From Actinomycetota bacterium (GTDB lineage: Bacteria > Actinomycetota > UBA4738 > HRBIN12), in contig VAXZ01000004.1 in the NCBI GenBank assembly GCA_005885035.1, positions 1-36,237 on the forward strand: a stretch of DNA of 36,237 nt, in the 5' to 3' direction. Shown here in pieces: positions 1-8,000 of the stretch; the stretch's first letter is position 1; every line of letters begins with the position of its first letter. The notes under the pieces were generated by a model that was given only the letters and a program-made list of their open reading frames with translations, was not told the origin of the DNA and searched no databases. The position numbers and the translations under genes are program-made.

Positions 1-343
1 CCCCGAAGGTCACCGTGGGGTGGCGATCGTCGGCAGGGTAGACCTCCTTGCGAAACGTGGTGATCTCGAACTGCCGCCCGTCCTTGCCGGCGCCAACCGT
101 GCCGAAGCGGATCCCGACCAGCTTTCGCCACTCGGCCCACCCCTGCAGGATGCGGACGGTCTCCTCTGGCCTGGCGTCCGTGGCAAAGTCGAAGTCCCCC
201 CGGGACTCGTGGCCCATCAGGATCTCCCGAACGGCCCCTCCCACGACGTAGAGCTGATAGCCCGCCGTGCGGAAGCGCTCCCCGAGCTGGATGGCGAGGG
301 GATCGACCGGAAGAGCGGCCCCAGGAGGATCGGAGGGAGCCAT
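1..343 (-). CDS. cca: CCA tRNA nucleotidyltransferase, N-terminal part (runs off the window)
   Basis: Adds or repairs the 3'-CCA of tRNA (class II nucleotidyltransferase / poly(A) polymerase family). Only the first 114 codons are present; the gene continues past base 1. The reading from ATG 341-343 contains the family's nucleotide-binding start, YVVGGAVREILMG, followed by DFDFATDARPEE, i.e. the GG motif and the DxD-type metal-binding site (DFDFATDA), then a conserved RFGTV strand. On the coding strand a TATGCT hexamer ends 9 nt before the ATG, so the transcript may be nearly leaderless. Position at the edge of the murJ-sigma-trx block agrees with actinobacterial pcnA/cca synteny. Identification is by motif and context and is firm; the C-terminal domains (including any HD domain) are not visible. 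Confidence 0.93.
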   Translation of the reverse strand, partial: MAPSDPPGAALPVDPLAIQLGERFRTAGYQLYVVGGAVREILMGHESRGDFDFATDARPEETVRILQGWAEWRKLVGIRFGTVGAGKDGRQFEITTFRKEVYPADDRHPTVTFG

Positions 344-419
344 CGTGGCCCGAGCATACCCTCGCCATCGTCCCTGCTCGGTGCGAGTGTTGGGCTGACG
401 AAGGTGTCCCTTCCGGCCT

Positions 420-444
420 GTTTGCTCAGGCCCGGACCGGGGTA
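420..444 (+). promoter_or_regulatory. possible general-stress sigma (SigB/SigF-type) promoter
   Basis: GTTT at 420-423 and GGGTA at 440-444 are separated by 16 nt, matching the SigB/SigF-type pattern GTTT-N14-17-GGGTA. It lies about 60 nt upstream of the KGG-repeat stress-protein gene, whose Bacillus relative GsiB is SigB-controlled. Inference from motif and neighbour only. Confidence 0.4.
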
Positions 445-506
445 GCAACGACCATGGACGCCTGGCGCGCCCTCTTGTTCACTTGCCTGCACGAGGAGGG
501 AGTCGG

Positions 507-704
507 ATGGCCCAGACCCAGACTGTCAAGATGTCCCGAGCCGAAGCTGGACGCAAGGGTGGCATGACCACGAAACAGCGACACGGTGAAGAATTCTTCG
601 GCAAGATCGGCCGCATCGGCGGCAAGAAGGGCGGCGACACGACCAAGCGACGGTACGGGGTGGAGTTCTACCAGCGCATCGGGCGAAAAGGCGGTTCGAA
701 GTAG
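507..704 (+). CDS. small KGG-repeat stress-induced hydrophilic protein (GsiB/Em-like)
   Basis: A 65-residue, highly charged, glycine/lysine-rich protein without membrane segments. It carries three KGG-type repeats: SRAEAGRKGGMTT, GRIGGKKGGDTT and GRKGGSK, each preceded by a short EF(F/Y)..IG module (HGEEFFGKIG, YGVEFYQRIG). This is the KGG motif (GsiB / plant Em / LEA-like) of desiccation- and stress-induced proteins. The ATG at 507 is preceded by a strong ribosome binding site, GAGGAGGG at 493-500. A hairpin terminator follows and a stress-sigma-like promoter precedes. No enzymatic role is implied; family members are thought to act as hydrophilic protectants. Confidence 0.85.
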   Translation: MAQTQTVKMSRAEAGRKGGMTTKQRHGEEFFGKIGRIGGKKGGDTTKRRYGVEFYQRIGRKGGSK

Positions 705-728
705 GGCCCTTCGCTGCCGTCCTTGACT

Positions 729-753
729 GAGGGGCGGGCCAGACCCGCCTCTC
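729..753 (+). terminator. hairpin terminator after the KGG gene
   Basis: Arms 729-738 and 744-753 form a 10-bp stem with one G-U pair and a 5-nt loop, 24 nt after the stop codon. No U-tract follows, as is usual in high-GC actinobacteria. Confidence 0.6.
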
Positions 754-786
754 CTGCGCGCGGACCCCTTTGCCATACTGCTACGC

Positions 787-1260
787 GTGCGGACAAGCGT
801 CGACGTCCATAACTTCCTGGTCGAACGTGACGTCCCTCACGAAGTCTTCCCGGTTCGAGGCCGGCTGCGCTCACCGGAGCGGCTGGCCGCCATCCTCGAG
901 CTTCCACCGGAAGAAGTCGGGAAGGTGATCGTGTTCGAGGGATCCGCGGGCGCCGTGGCAGCCGTGGTGCCTGCGGGTCGGACGCCCGACACGACCAAGG
1001 TCCGCAAGGCGGCCGACCGCCCCGATCTGGAGCTTGCTGCGGATGACCGAGCCGCAGCGCTGACCGAGTACCTCCCCGAATCCTTGCCTCCCGTTGGCCT
1101 TCCGGACGGAGTCCTCTTGGTTCTCGACCGATCGTTGGCTCGAGACGCCGTCCTCTATTTTGCGGGCGGGGAGGCCAGGGCCGTGCTCAAGATCCGGGGG
1201 AAGGACCTCGTCCGAGCCGCCCGGGCGACGGTGGCCCGCATCGCCTCCAGCACGGAGTGA
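787..1260 (+). CDS. YbaK/ProX-type aminoacyl-tRNA deacylase domain protein
   Basis: A 157-residue protein of the YbaK/EbsC/ProXp family, free-standing editing domains that hydrolyse mischarged tRNAs. Seen features: the N-terminal DVHNFLVERDVPHEV segment (VxxFLxxxxIxHEx type), EEVGKVIVFEG corresponding to the family K-Vhh strand, AAVVPAGRTPDTTKVRKAA, and a C-terminal GGEARAVLKIRGKDLVRA strand. Length is usual for a single-domain YbaK. The GTG start at 787 follows a CATACT hexamer by exactly 7 nt, so it is probably a leaderless gene. Its stop overlaps the next start (GTGA). Which tRNA is edited cannot be told from the sequence. Confidence 0.85.
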   Translation: MRTSVDVHNFLVERDVPHEVFPVRGRLRSPERLAAILELPPEEVGKVIVFEGSAGAVAAVVPAGRTPDTTKVRKAADRPDLELAADDRAAALTEYLPESLPPVGLPDGVLLVLDRSLARDAVLYFAGGEARAVLKIRGKDLVRAARATVARIASSTE

Positions 1261-1700
1261 GACGCCCCATGCCCATGAAGACCCGCTCGGAGTTCTCCGC
1301 GGGCGGCGTCGTGGTCCGGGACGACCCCGGAGGCGTCGAGGTCGCTCTGGCGGCGCGGCGTACCCGCAAAGGGGACCTCGCCTGGGGGTTACCGAAGGGC
1401 GTGATCGAGCGCGGCGAGCAACCCGAACAGACAGCCCTTCGAGAGGTCCAGGAAGAGACCGGGCTGCAGGCCGAGATCATCGGCCCGCTCGGCGAGATCT
1501 CCTACTGGTTCGTCTGGGAGGGAGAGCGGATCCGCAAGAAGGTGGTCTTCTTCCTGATGCGGGCAGTGGGAGGTGACACGTCCCTCCACGACCACGAGAT
1601 GGAGGAGATCCGGTGGTTCCCGCTGGAGCGAGCGCTCAAGCGGGCGGCGTATCGCGGTGAGCGAGAGGTCCTCGCTCGGGCCGCTGAGTTCTTGCGGTGA
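1257..1700 (+). CDS. Nudix hydrolase
   Basis: A 147-residue MutT-like protein that would hydrolyse a nucleoside-diphosphate-X substrate. The Nudix box GX5EX7REUXEEXGU is complete: GVIERGEQ then REVQEETGL, with the metal-binding glutamates in place. It occupies the position of the mutT4-like gene next to pcnA in Mycobacterium. The start used is the GTG at 1257, overlapping the upstream TGA by 4 nt; ATG at 1269 or 1275 is possible and would give 143 or 141 residues. The 3' end overlaps the next gene in the same GTGA manner, so ybaK, the Nudix gene and the permease are translationally coupled. Substrate unknown. Confidence 0.9.
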   Translation: MRRPMPMKTRSEFSAGGVVVRDDPGGVEVALAARRTRKGDLAWGLPKGVIERGEQPEQTALREVQEETGLQAEIIGPLGEISYWFVWEGERIRKKVVFFLMRAVGGDTSLHDHEMEEIRWFPLERALKRAAYRGEREVLARAAEFLR

Positions 1701-2464
1701 CGACCGAGCAGATCGTCCTCGGGATCGCGATCGGGGTCGCGGCAGGCATCCTGTCGGGTCTGTTCGGCGTTGGCGGCGGCGTCGTCACCACCCCCGCGAT
1801 CCAGGAGCTGCTCGGCGGGGCCCCGTACATCGCGGTCGGTACGCCGCTGCCGGTTGCGATCCCCTCCGCCGTCGTGGGGGGATACACCTACGCTCGGGCT
1901 CGCGAGGTGAGCTGGCGAGCCGTCCGGTTCGCCGCGATCCCCGGGATCGCGGGCGCGGCTGCCGGCGCGTGGATGACGTCATCGATCGATCCGCACTGGT
2001 TGCTGCTCGTCACCGCCGGGCTGATCGCGTGGCAGGCGGTGCGCATCGGACGTTCGAGCACGTACCGGGTACGGCCGCGCGGCTCGACCCCCGGCTGGCA
2101 GTACACCGCGTTGGGGGGCTTCACCGGTTTGGTGTCGGGGCTGCTCGGCGTCGGAGGAGGCATCGTGTTCGTCCCGCTCGTCACCACGATGCTCGGGATG
2201 CCCCTGAAGCGTGCGCTCGGCACGTCCCTGGTGTTCATCGCGATCATCGCGATCCCGGGGACGATCGTGCACGCCGCCCTCGGGCACATCGACTGGGGGA
2301 TCGCCTTCGTGTTGATGCTCGGCGTCATCCCCGGTGCTCGGATCGGGGCGAGCATCGCGTTGGGGACCCGGGAGCGAACCCTCCGCCACCTGGTCGGCTC
2401 GTTCCTGCTCGTGGTCGCCGTCGTGTACGCGGTCGCGGAAGTCGCGCGGCTCGCGAGGAGCTGA
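1697..2464 (+). CDS. TauE/SafE (sulfite exporter) family membrane permease
   Basis: A 255-residue polytopic membrane protein of the TauE/SafE (DUF81) family. Two similar halves are visible: LSGLFGVGGGVVTTPAI near residue 20 and LVSGLLGVGGGIVFVPLV near residue 150, the characteristic GxGGG-(V/I)-xxP repeats of the family. About eight hydrophobic segments can be counted. Starts at GTG 1697, overlapping the Nudix stop codon. Family members export sulfite, sulfoacetate or other anions; the substrate here is unknown. It is the last gene of the ybaK-Nudix-permease unit. Confidence 0.85.
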   Translation: MTTEQIVLGIAIGVAAGILSGLFGVGGGVVTTPAIQELLGGAPYIAVGTPLPVAIPSAVVGGYTYARAREVSWRAVRFAAIPGIAGAAAGAWMTSSIDPHWLLLVTAGLIAWQAVRIGRSSTYRVRPRGSTPGWQYTALGGFTGLVSGLLGVGGGIVFVPLVTTMLGMPLKRALGTSLVFIAIIAIPGTIVHAALGHIDWGIAFVLMLGVIPGARIGASIALGTRERTLRHLVGSFLLVVAVVYAVAEVARLARS

Positions 2465-2489
2465 GACGAGCCCGGCTAGGATGCGCACC

Positions 2490-4541
2490 GTGGAACGGGC
2501 CATCCGTGCGCTGCTCGTGATCGCCATCCTCGCCTTCATCGTGCCGTTCGGTCTGCCGGCGTCCGCGCAGAGCACGACCGTTTCCCTCTCCCTGCTCAGC
2601 CAATCTCCGTGGAGCGCACGCTACGGTGATCCCCGGTTCCGGATCTCTATCGTCGCGACGAACTTCGGCACCATCCCGCTGGGGCATCTCTCCGTCGGGA
2701 TCTCGATCGGTGCGCACTACGAGACGGTCGTCGGGTACGAGTCATCCTTGGTGGAGGGCCCGACCAACACGGTGTTCCAGAGGGTGCAGCCGGAGGACGG
2801 GAGGCTCGAGCCGAACACGTCGACGACACTCTTCGCCAGCGTCGATCTGTCGGCCGCGAACGGGATCGACCAGACCGACAACCAGGTCTATCCGGCGCGC
2901 GTGGACGTGCGGTCGAACGGCTCCGTGCTTGCGTCCCTCACGACCCCCGTCCTGTACTTCATACGGCGGCCGGAAGCGCCCATGCTCCTGTCGTCGTGGA
3001 TCGAGCTCGCGCCGACGATCGCGTTCGGCTCCGACGGCCGGCTCCTCGACACCGCGTTCCCGGACGCGCTCAGGCCCCAAGGACAGCTCGGCGCCCCGAT
3101 CGCCGCGCTGGAAGGAGCGCTGGCCGGGCTCCGACCGGGCCGCGCGTTCCCGATGGGTTTGGTCGTCGAGCCGGCGCTCGTCGAACAAGCGCAACGGGCG
3201 GCAGGCGGCTACACCTTGACAGACGGGACGGTGGTGCCCAAGGGCGCGGACGGTCCCCTGCGGGCCGCCGGGTTCCTCGATTCGCTCTCCCACGTGATGG
3301 ACGGGCCCGGCGTGCGAACGGTGGCCACCCCCTTCGCCGGCCCGACGATCCCGTCGATGGTGGCGAGCGGTCTTGCCCACGATCTCGCCACGCAACGTTC
3401 GCTCGGCCTCGCGACACTGCAGTCCCTGACGGGGACCGCGCTGCAGACCGACGTCGCACGGCCCCCCTCTGGATCGCTCTCGGACGACGCGATCGGTTGG
3501 CTGGCGGACGCCGGTGCCGGGACGATCCTCGCGGACGCGGACACGGTCGACCGACCGATGCAGTCGGACGGGACGAATCCCGCACCGACCGCGACGGTGA
3601 GCGCTCCCGACGGTTCCCCGATGACGCTGGTCCTCCCTGACCCCGGCATCGAGGGCCTCCTGGGGCGGTCTGATCTCGTGGAAGATCCCGTCCGGGCCGC
3701 CCAGGCCGTGCTGGGCGAGCTCGCGGTGATCTGGAAGGAAGCGCCCGTGCCGGAGGCGCCGCATGTGCGGGGGATCGCCCTCGCGCTCCCATCAACCCTG
3801 CCGCCCGGGATGTGGGCGCCGATGCTCGCCCGGCTCCAGGGCACGCCGTTCCTGCGCCTCACGGATGCGGGGGCGTTCGCGACGAGCGTCAACCCGCAGG
3901 GCGACCCCACGGTGCTCCGTTCGCCGGACGCCTCCGCCTTCCCGGCGTCGTACACGGAGCAGATCCGGGAGCAACAGCACCGCGTCGCCACCTACCGCTC
4001 GATGCTGACCCAGGCGAGCCCCGTGCCCGACGAGCTCACTCGCGACATCTACTACGCGGAGTCGGCGCGATACGTCACGGACTGGGAAGCCGGGACGTCG
4101 TGGCTGAACGCCGTCGCCGCGACGACGCAACAGGCGTTCGACAGCGTCAAGCCCCAGGTCGGTCAGGGCTTCACGTTCACCTCCGGGGAGGGCACGATCC
4201 CGATCCTCATGGGGGACCCCGGCCTGATCCCGCTCCGCGTGACGGTCGAGCTGCAGTCGTCACAGTTCGACTTCCCGGACGGGTCGCAGCGGGAGGTCAT
4301 CCTCGAGCGACCCGATCAGGTCGTGAGCTTCCGCGTGATCGCGAAAGCGGCTGGGCAGAACCCTATCCTCGTCGACGTCATCGCGCCGAACGGCGATGAG
4401 ATCGGCGACCCCCAGGCGATCGTGGTTCGCTCGACCGCGGTCAACCACATCGCATTGCTCGTGACGCTCGCCGCCGCCGGCGTGTTGGCGCTGCTGTACT
4501 CGCGGAGGTGGTGGTTCCGGCGGACGAAGGTCTCGAGCTGA
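2490..4541 (+). CDS. DUF6049 family secreted, C-terminally anchored protein
   Basis: A 683-residue extracytoplasmic protein equivalent in position to Rv3909 of M. tuberculosis, directly before murJ. N-terminal signal peptide (basic MERAIRA, then a hydrophobic core ending at ASAQ, about 26 residues); a single C-terminal membrane segment (IALLVTLAAAGVLALLYS) followed by a basic tail. The large middle part is beta-rich at the N- and C-terminal ends. No enzyme motif recognised. Start choice: GTG 2490 stands exactly 7 nt after a TAGGAT -10 hexamer (2477-2482), like other leaderless genes here; ATG 2481 overlaps that hexamer and would add three residues. Overlaps murJ by about 34 nt, suggesting coupled expression with lipid II flipping. 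Confidence 0.8.
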   Translation: MERAIRALLVIAILAFIVPFGLPASAQSTTVSLSLLSQSPWSARYGDPRFRISIVATNFGTIPLGHLSVGISIGAHYETVVGYESSLVEGPTNTVFQRVQPEDGRLEPNTSTTLFASVDLSAANGIDQTDNQVYPARVDVRSNGSVLASLTTPVLYFIRRPEAPMLLSSWIELAPTIAFGSDGRLLDTAFPDALRPQGQLGAPIAALEGALAGLRPGRAFPMGLVVEPALVEQAQRAAGGYTLTDGTVVPKGADGPLRAAGFLDSLSHVMDGPGVRTVATPFAGPTIPSMVASGLAHDLATQRSLGLATLQSLTGTALQTDVARPPSGSLSDDAIGWLADAGAGTILADADTVDRPMQSDGTNPAPTATVSAPDGSPMTLVLPDPGIEGLLGRSDLVEDPVRAAQAVLGELAVIWKEAPVPEAPHVRGIALALPSTLPPGMWAPMLARLQGTPFLRLTDAGAFATSVNPQGDPTVLRSPDASAFPASYTEQIREQQHRVATYRSMLTQASPVPDELTRDIYYAESARYVTDWEAGTSWLNAVAATTQQAFDSVKPQVGQGFTFTSGEGTIPILMGDPGLIPLRVTVELQSSQFDFPDGSQREVILERPDQVVSFRVIAKAAGQNPILVDVIAPNGDEIGDPQAIVVRSTAVNHIALLVTLAAAGVLALLYSRRWWFRRTKVSS

Positions 4542-6184
4542 CGCCGGTCCCCTCCGACACGGTGGACTCACGGGAGGCCACCGTCCGGAGCGCGGCCGTG
4601 ATGTCGGGCGGCACGCTGCTCTCGCGGGTTACCGGCCTGCTCCGGGTGACGGTGACGCTCGCGGCCCTCGGGTTCACGGTGGTGTCGGACAGCTACAACG
4701 CGGCGAACACGACCCCGAACATCATCTACGAGCTGGTGCTCGGCGGGATCCTCACGAGCATCTTCGTGCCGGCGCTCGTCGGTCGCGGCAAGGATCGCGG
4801 ACGCGAAGCCCAGTTCGAAACGGCGAACCGCTTCCTGACGATCGCCCTGGTCCTGCTCACCGGCGTCGCCGTCGCAGGTGCGGTGGCAGCGCCGTGGATC
4901 ATGCGCCTGTACCTCGGCAGCGTCGCCGATCCGGTCCGGCACGCCCAGGAGGTCGAGCTCGGGACGTTCTTCCTCCGCTGGTTCATGCCGCAGATCGTGT
5001 TCTACGGACTGGGCGCCGTCGCTGGCGGTCTTCTCACGGCGAACCGTCGGTTCTCGGCGCAGATGTACGCGCCGGTGCTGAACAACCTCGCCGTGATCGC
5101 GACGATGCTCGCCCTCATCGCGATGCGTGGGACGACGCCCCCGCAGGTCGAGACCCTCACGCTGGCTGAGAAGACGCTCCTGGGGGCGGGCACGACGCTC
5201 GGCGTCCTCGCGATGACCGCCGCCCTGTGGCCGGCGCTCCGCCGGATCGGGTTCCGATGGCGGCTCCGCTGGGATTGGCGGCACGAGACCGTCGGTCAAC
5301 TCTTCCATCTCGCACGATGGGTCGTCGTCTACGTCGTCGCGAATCAGGTCGCGTACCTCATCATCATCCGACTCGCGAGCAGGATCTCGGCCGGCGCCTA
5401 CACGGCTTACTCGCAGGCGTTCGTGTTCTTCTCGCTCCCGCATGCGATCGTCGCGGTCTCCATCTTCACGGCGCTGATCCCAGGCATGGCCGAACGATGG
5501 ACGAGCGAGGATCGGTCGGGCATCCGTGACCTGTTCTCCCGAGGATTCCGCGACACGATGATCGTGATGATCCCGGCGGCAGCCGGCTACACCGTCCTCG
5601 CCGGACCGATCGTCGCGTTGCTCGCGGGTCACGGGGCCGTGCGAGGCGTGGAGCTGCCGATCCTGGCGCGCACGCTCGCGGGTTTCGCGATCGGCCTGCC
5701 GTTCTTCTCTGCCTACCAGCTGATGACGCGCACCCTGTACGCGATGCGCGACTCCCGAACGCCGGCCCTCGTCAACATCGGAGTCGCCGTCGTGAACATC
5801 GGCGCGGACCTGCTGTTCGCATTCACATGGCACCGGGGGGTGACAGGGCTCGCCCTCGGCCATGCCGTCTCCTACGTCTTCGGATCTGTCGTGTTGTTCG
5901 TGATCGTGCAACGAAGGCTGCGGGGCGCCGACGAACGCAGGATCGGCATGACGATCAGCAAGACGCTGCTGGCGGCGGGGGTGACGGCCGCGGCGGCCTT
6001 CGGCGCCGCGGCCCTGGTCGACCTCGCGTTGAACGTCGAGCGGACCTTCGGTCGGCTCATCCAGGTGACGGCCGGCGTCGTCGCGGGGGTGCTTGTGTTC
6101 CTTGCCTGCGCCCTTATCTTCGGGATCCACGAGGTCGATGAAGTGAAGGCGGCGCTCCTCGGCCGGATGCACCGCGGAGCGTGA
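4508..6184 (+). CDS. murJ: lipid II flippase MurJ (MviN)
   Basis: Integral membrane protein that moves lipid II to the outer face of the membrane for peptidoglycan synthesis; MOP superfamily. 558 residues with about 14 hydrophobic segments. Family signatures are seen at the N-terminus (LLSRVTGLLRVTVTLAALG, then DSYNAANTTPNIIYELVLGG), including the conserved arginines and the NxxY/PN region of transmembrane segment 2. It lacks the long cytoplasmic pseudokinase extension of mycobacterial MurJ. Start is uncertain: GTG 4508 gives the full ORF but its GGAGG overlaps it; GTG 4511 or 4561 are alternatives, and residues 1-25 are outside the conserved family region. The stop overlaps the next start (GTGA/GTGATG). 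Confidence 0.95.
   Translation: MVVPADEGLELTPVPSDTVDSREATVRSAAVMSGGTLLSRVTGLLRVTVTLAALGFTVVSDSYNAANTTPNIIYELVLGGILTSIFVPALVGRGKDRGREAQFETANRFLTIALVLLTGVAVAGAVAAPWIMRLYLGSVADPVRHAQEVELGTFFLRWFMPQIVFYGLGAVAGGLLTANRRFSAQMYAPVLNNLAVIATMLALIAMRGTTPPQVETLTLAEKTLLGAGTTLGVLAMTAALWPALRRIGFRWRLRWDWRHETVGQLFHLARWVVVYVVANQVAYLIIIRLASRISAGAYTAYSQAFVFFSLPHAIVAVSIFTALIPGMAERWTSEDRSGIRDLFSRGFRDTMIVMIPAAAGYTVLAGPIVALLAGHGAVRGVELPILARTLAGFAIGLPFFSAYQLMTRTLYAMRDSRTPALVNIGVAVVNIGADLLFAFTWHRGVTGLALGHAVSYVFGSVVLFVIVQRRLRGADERRIGMTISKTLLAAGVTAAAAFGAAALVDLALNVERTFGRLIQVTAGVVAGVLVFLACALIFGIHEVDEVKAALLGRMHRGA
5986..6013. repeat. inverted repeat inside murJ
   Basis: 10-bp perfect arms (5986-5995, 6004-6013) with an 8-nt loop, in an alanine-rich stretch. 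The weakest of the intragenic hairpins listed; composition may explain it. Confidence 0.6.
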
Positions 6185-6612
6185 TGGAGACCAGGATGCG
6201 AACAACCCTTCGGCGCGTGCACCGCGAACAATCCGGCTTGGTCGGGAAGATCATCGTCGTCTGGTTGGTCTTCGTGGCGGTCATCGGCATCTTCGCGATC
6301 GACGCGGCATCCGTCCTGTTCACCAAGTTCCGACTGTCGGACGCTGCGGCGACGGCAGCATCGACCGCCGTCTCGACCTACGAGAACGAGCGGGATGTCA
6401 CCGCCGCGTGCAACGCCGCCGAGCTCTCCGTCCGGCAGTCCGACCCCGATGCAGTGATGGCGAAGGCTTGGTGCAAGGTCGACACCTCGTCGGGTAACGT
6501 CACGATCACGCTCCGGAAGACCGCGACCACGGTCATCGCCGGGCGGTTCTCGTTCACCAGGGAGCTCACGAGGGTCGTGCAGCGGGAAACCGCGGAGCCA
6601 TCCTCGTTGTAG
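6181..6612 (+). CDS. TadE/TadG-like single-pass membrane protein
   Basis: 143 residues: a basic cytoplasmic start (METRMRTTLRRVHREQSGL), one hydrophobic segment near residues 23-44 (IIVVWLVFVAVIGIFAIDA), then an alanine-rich helix (LSDAAATAASTAV) and a small extracytoplasmic domain with two cysteines (AACNAAEL and KAWCKV) that could pair. This topology is typical of Tad/Flp pilus-assembly TadE/TadG-like proteins, but there are no other tad genes nearby, so pilus function is not supported. Start GTG 6181 overlaps the murJ stop; ATG 6184 is equally possible. Its position between murJ and the sigma factor suggests an envelope role. Confidence 0.6.
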   Translation: MMETRMRTTLRRVHREQSGLVGKIIVVWLVFVAVIGIFAIDAASVLFTKFRLSDAAATAASTAVSTYENERDVTAACNAAELSVRQSDPDAVMAKAWCKVDTSSGNVTITLRKTATTVIAGRFSFTRELTRVVQRETAEPSSL

Positions 6613-6621
6613 CGTGCGCTC

Positions 6622-7218
6622 GTGGGCCCGCCCGAGCGCGATGAGGAGTTGATCCGCCGGTTCCTCCTCGGAGACGCCGACGCCTTCGAACGGCTCGTCG
6701 AACGGCACCGCCAACGCGTGTTCAACCTGTGTCTCCGCATCCTCGGCGATCGGGAGGACGCGGCCGACGCCGCACAGGAGACGTTCCTGTCGGTCCTCAC
6801 GAAGCTTCGGCAGTTCCGCGGCGACGCGGCATTCACGACGTGGATGCATCGCGTGACTGTCAACGCCTGCCACGACCTCTCCCGGAAGCGGCGACGAGAA
6901 CCGCTGCTCCGGCTCGCGAGCGACCAGGATCTGCCGGAGGCCGAGCTGGCGCCGCCCGTCCCCGACCACGCCGAGGAGATGGCCGGAACGCTCGACGCCG
7001 TCGCCGCGCTCAAAGAGGTTCCGGAAGAGTTCCGGGTGGCCCTCGTCCTCGCGGATCTCCACGACCTGGCGTACGACCAGATAGCGAAGGTGCTCGACAT
7101 CCCGATCGGAACGGTGAAGTCCCGGGTGCATCGGGGCCGGGTCGCGCTCGCACGCGCGATGGGCAGCAGCATCCGGGAACCTGAAGCGCCGTTCAGAGCG
7201 TCCGAGGAGCAGCCATGA
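6622..7218 (+). CDS. ECF-type RNA polymerase sigma factor (SigM position)
   Basis: 198 residues with sigma region 2 (FERLVERHRQRVFNLCLRILG, then DAADAAQETFLSVL and FTTWMHRVTVNACHD) and region 4 with its helix-turn-helix (AYDQIAKVLDIPIGTVKSRVHRGR). It sits where sigM lies in Mycobacterium (between murJ and trxB), so a response to envelope or thiol stress is plausible but inferred. GTG 6622 is preceded by TAGCGT (6610-6615) with a 6-nt gap, suggesting a leaderless transcript separate from murJ. The last codons overlap the anti-sigma start (ATGA), the usual sigma/anti-sigma coupling. Confidence 0.92.
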   Translation: MGPPERDEELIRRFLLGDADAFERLVERHRQRVFNLCLRILGDREDAADAAQETFLSVLTKLRQFRGDAAFTTWMHRVTVNACHDLSRKRRREPLLRLASDQDLPEAELAPPVPDHAEEMAGTLDAVAALKEVPEEFRVALVLADLHDLAYDQIAKVLDIPIGTVKSRVHRGRVALARAMGSSIREPEAPFRASEEQP

Positions 7219-8000
7219 ATCATCCGGATGCCCTGCTCGCGGAGTATGTCGATGGGGCGCTCGCGGAAGGCGAGCGCCCCATCATCGAACGCCACCTCGA
7301 CATATGCGAGCGGTGCCGGGAAGAGGTTGCGCTCGCCCGAGCGGCACGCTCGGCCCTCGCATCGGTGGCGGAGGCACCGGCGCCCGGCGACCTGGGCGAC
7401 GCCGCGATCGCGGAAGCGAGACGGCGAGCGGCCGGTGCGCCGGCAGCCGTGGCGCATGCGGAGAAGCCGGGGTGGTACCGGTGGGCCGGCGCCGCCGCCG
7501 GGATCGCCGCCGCGCTTGCGCTCCTCACATTCGTCCTGCCTCACGTCGGCACAGAGCCCGCGCGGGAGGCGGCCGGGGGTGCGGCCGCGCAGAGCGCGGC
7601 CGCACCCCCGGCCACCACCGTGGAAGCTCAGAACGTCGACTACGACCTGGCGGGCGTGGAGGCGCTCGCCACGTCCTATCGCGGCGGAGGGGGCGCGACG
7701 TTCGCGCCCAACGAAACAGGGACGCAGTCTCCCGAGGCGAAGGGCGTCACGACCGCGCGAAGGATCCCCTTCCCCGACGCCGTTGCGTGCCTGGATCGTG
7801 CCTTCACACCGTCCACTGGATCGCAGGGCCTTCCGGGGCAGCTCGTCCGCGTGATCCAGGCTCGGTTCCGCGGGACGCCGGCGATCCTCGGCGTCTATCT
7901 GATCGGCCCCGGGGCCGGCCAGCCGGCAGACATCGTCCGGGTCCTCGTGGCATCGAGCCCAGGTTGCACCATCCTGACGTCGACGCAGGCCACCACCTGA
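7215..8000 (+). CDS. zinc-binding (ZAS) anti-sigma factor, membrane anchored
   Basis: 261 residues. The N-terminus carries the zinc anti-sigma motif H-x3-C-x2-C (HLDICERC, about residues 27-34), which binds the sigma factor and in this family may sense thiol oxidation. One membrane segment (WAGAAAGIAAALALLTFVLP, about residues 93-112) is followed by an Ala/Pro linker and a roughly 130-residue extracytoplasmic domain with two cysteines (DAVACLDRAF, SSPGCTIL). It starts at ATG 7215, overlapping the sigma stop by 4 nt. Three inverted repeats lie inside the gene (7251-7283, 7337-7353, 7571-7613) and a 35-bp tandem repeat begins at its last codons. The family assignment is firm; the signal sensed is unknown. 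Confidence 0.9.
   Translation: MNHPDALLAEYVDGALAEGERPIIERHLDICERCREEVALARAARSALASVAEAPAPGDLGDAAIAEARRRAAGAPAAVAHAEKPGWYRWAGAAAGIAAALALLTFVLPHVGTEPAREAAGGAAAQSAAAPPATTVEAQNVDYDLAGVEALATSYRGGGGATFAPNETGTQSPEAKGVTTARRIPFPDAVACLDRAFTPSTGSQGLPGQLVRVIQARFRGTPAILGVYLIGPGAGQPADIVRVLVASSPGCTILTSTQATT
7251..7283. repeat. perfect 14-bp hairpin near the start of the anti-sigma gene
   Basis: Arms 7251-7264 and 7270-7283 are exactly complementary with a 5-nt loop (7265-7269). It begins 36 nt after the anti-sigma ATG, so in mRNA it could slow ribosomes or the polymerase between sigma and anti-sigma. Confidence 0.85.
7571..7613. repeat. perfect 20-bp hairpin inside the anti-sigma gene
   Basis: Arms 7571-7590 and 7594-7613 are exactly complementary, loop AGA. 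It encodes the Gly/Ala-rich linker just after the membrane segment. A smaller 7-bp hairpin with a 3-nt loop lies at 7337-7353 in the same gene. Confidence 0.9.

Noticed and set aside
20-445. Long plus-strand ORF opposite cca
   Set aside because: Pro/Gly/Arg-rich shadow of the cca frame; no motif or ribosome site.
2742-3764. 340-codon minus-strand ORF in the DUF6049 gene
   Set aside because: Shadow frame; Arg/His-rich and without start signals.
4568-6205. 545-codon minus-strand ORF opposite murJ
   Set aside because: Arg/Asp/Glu/His-rich antisense frame typical of high-GC coding shadows; MurJ on the other strand is certain.
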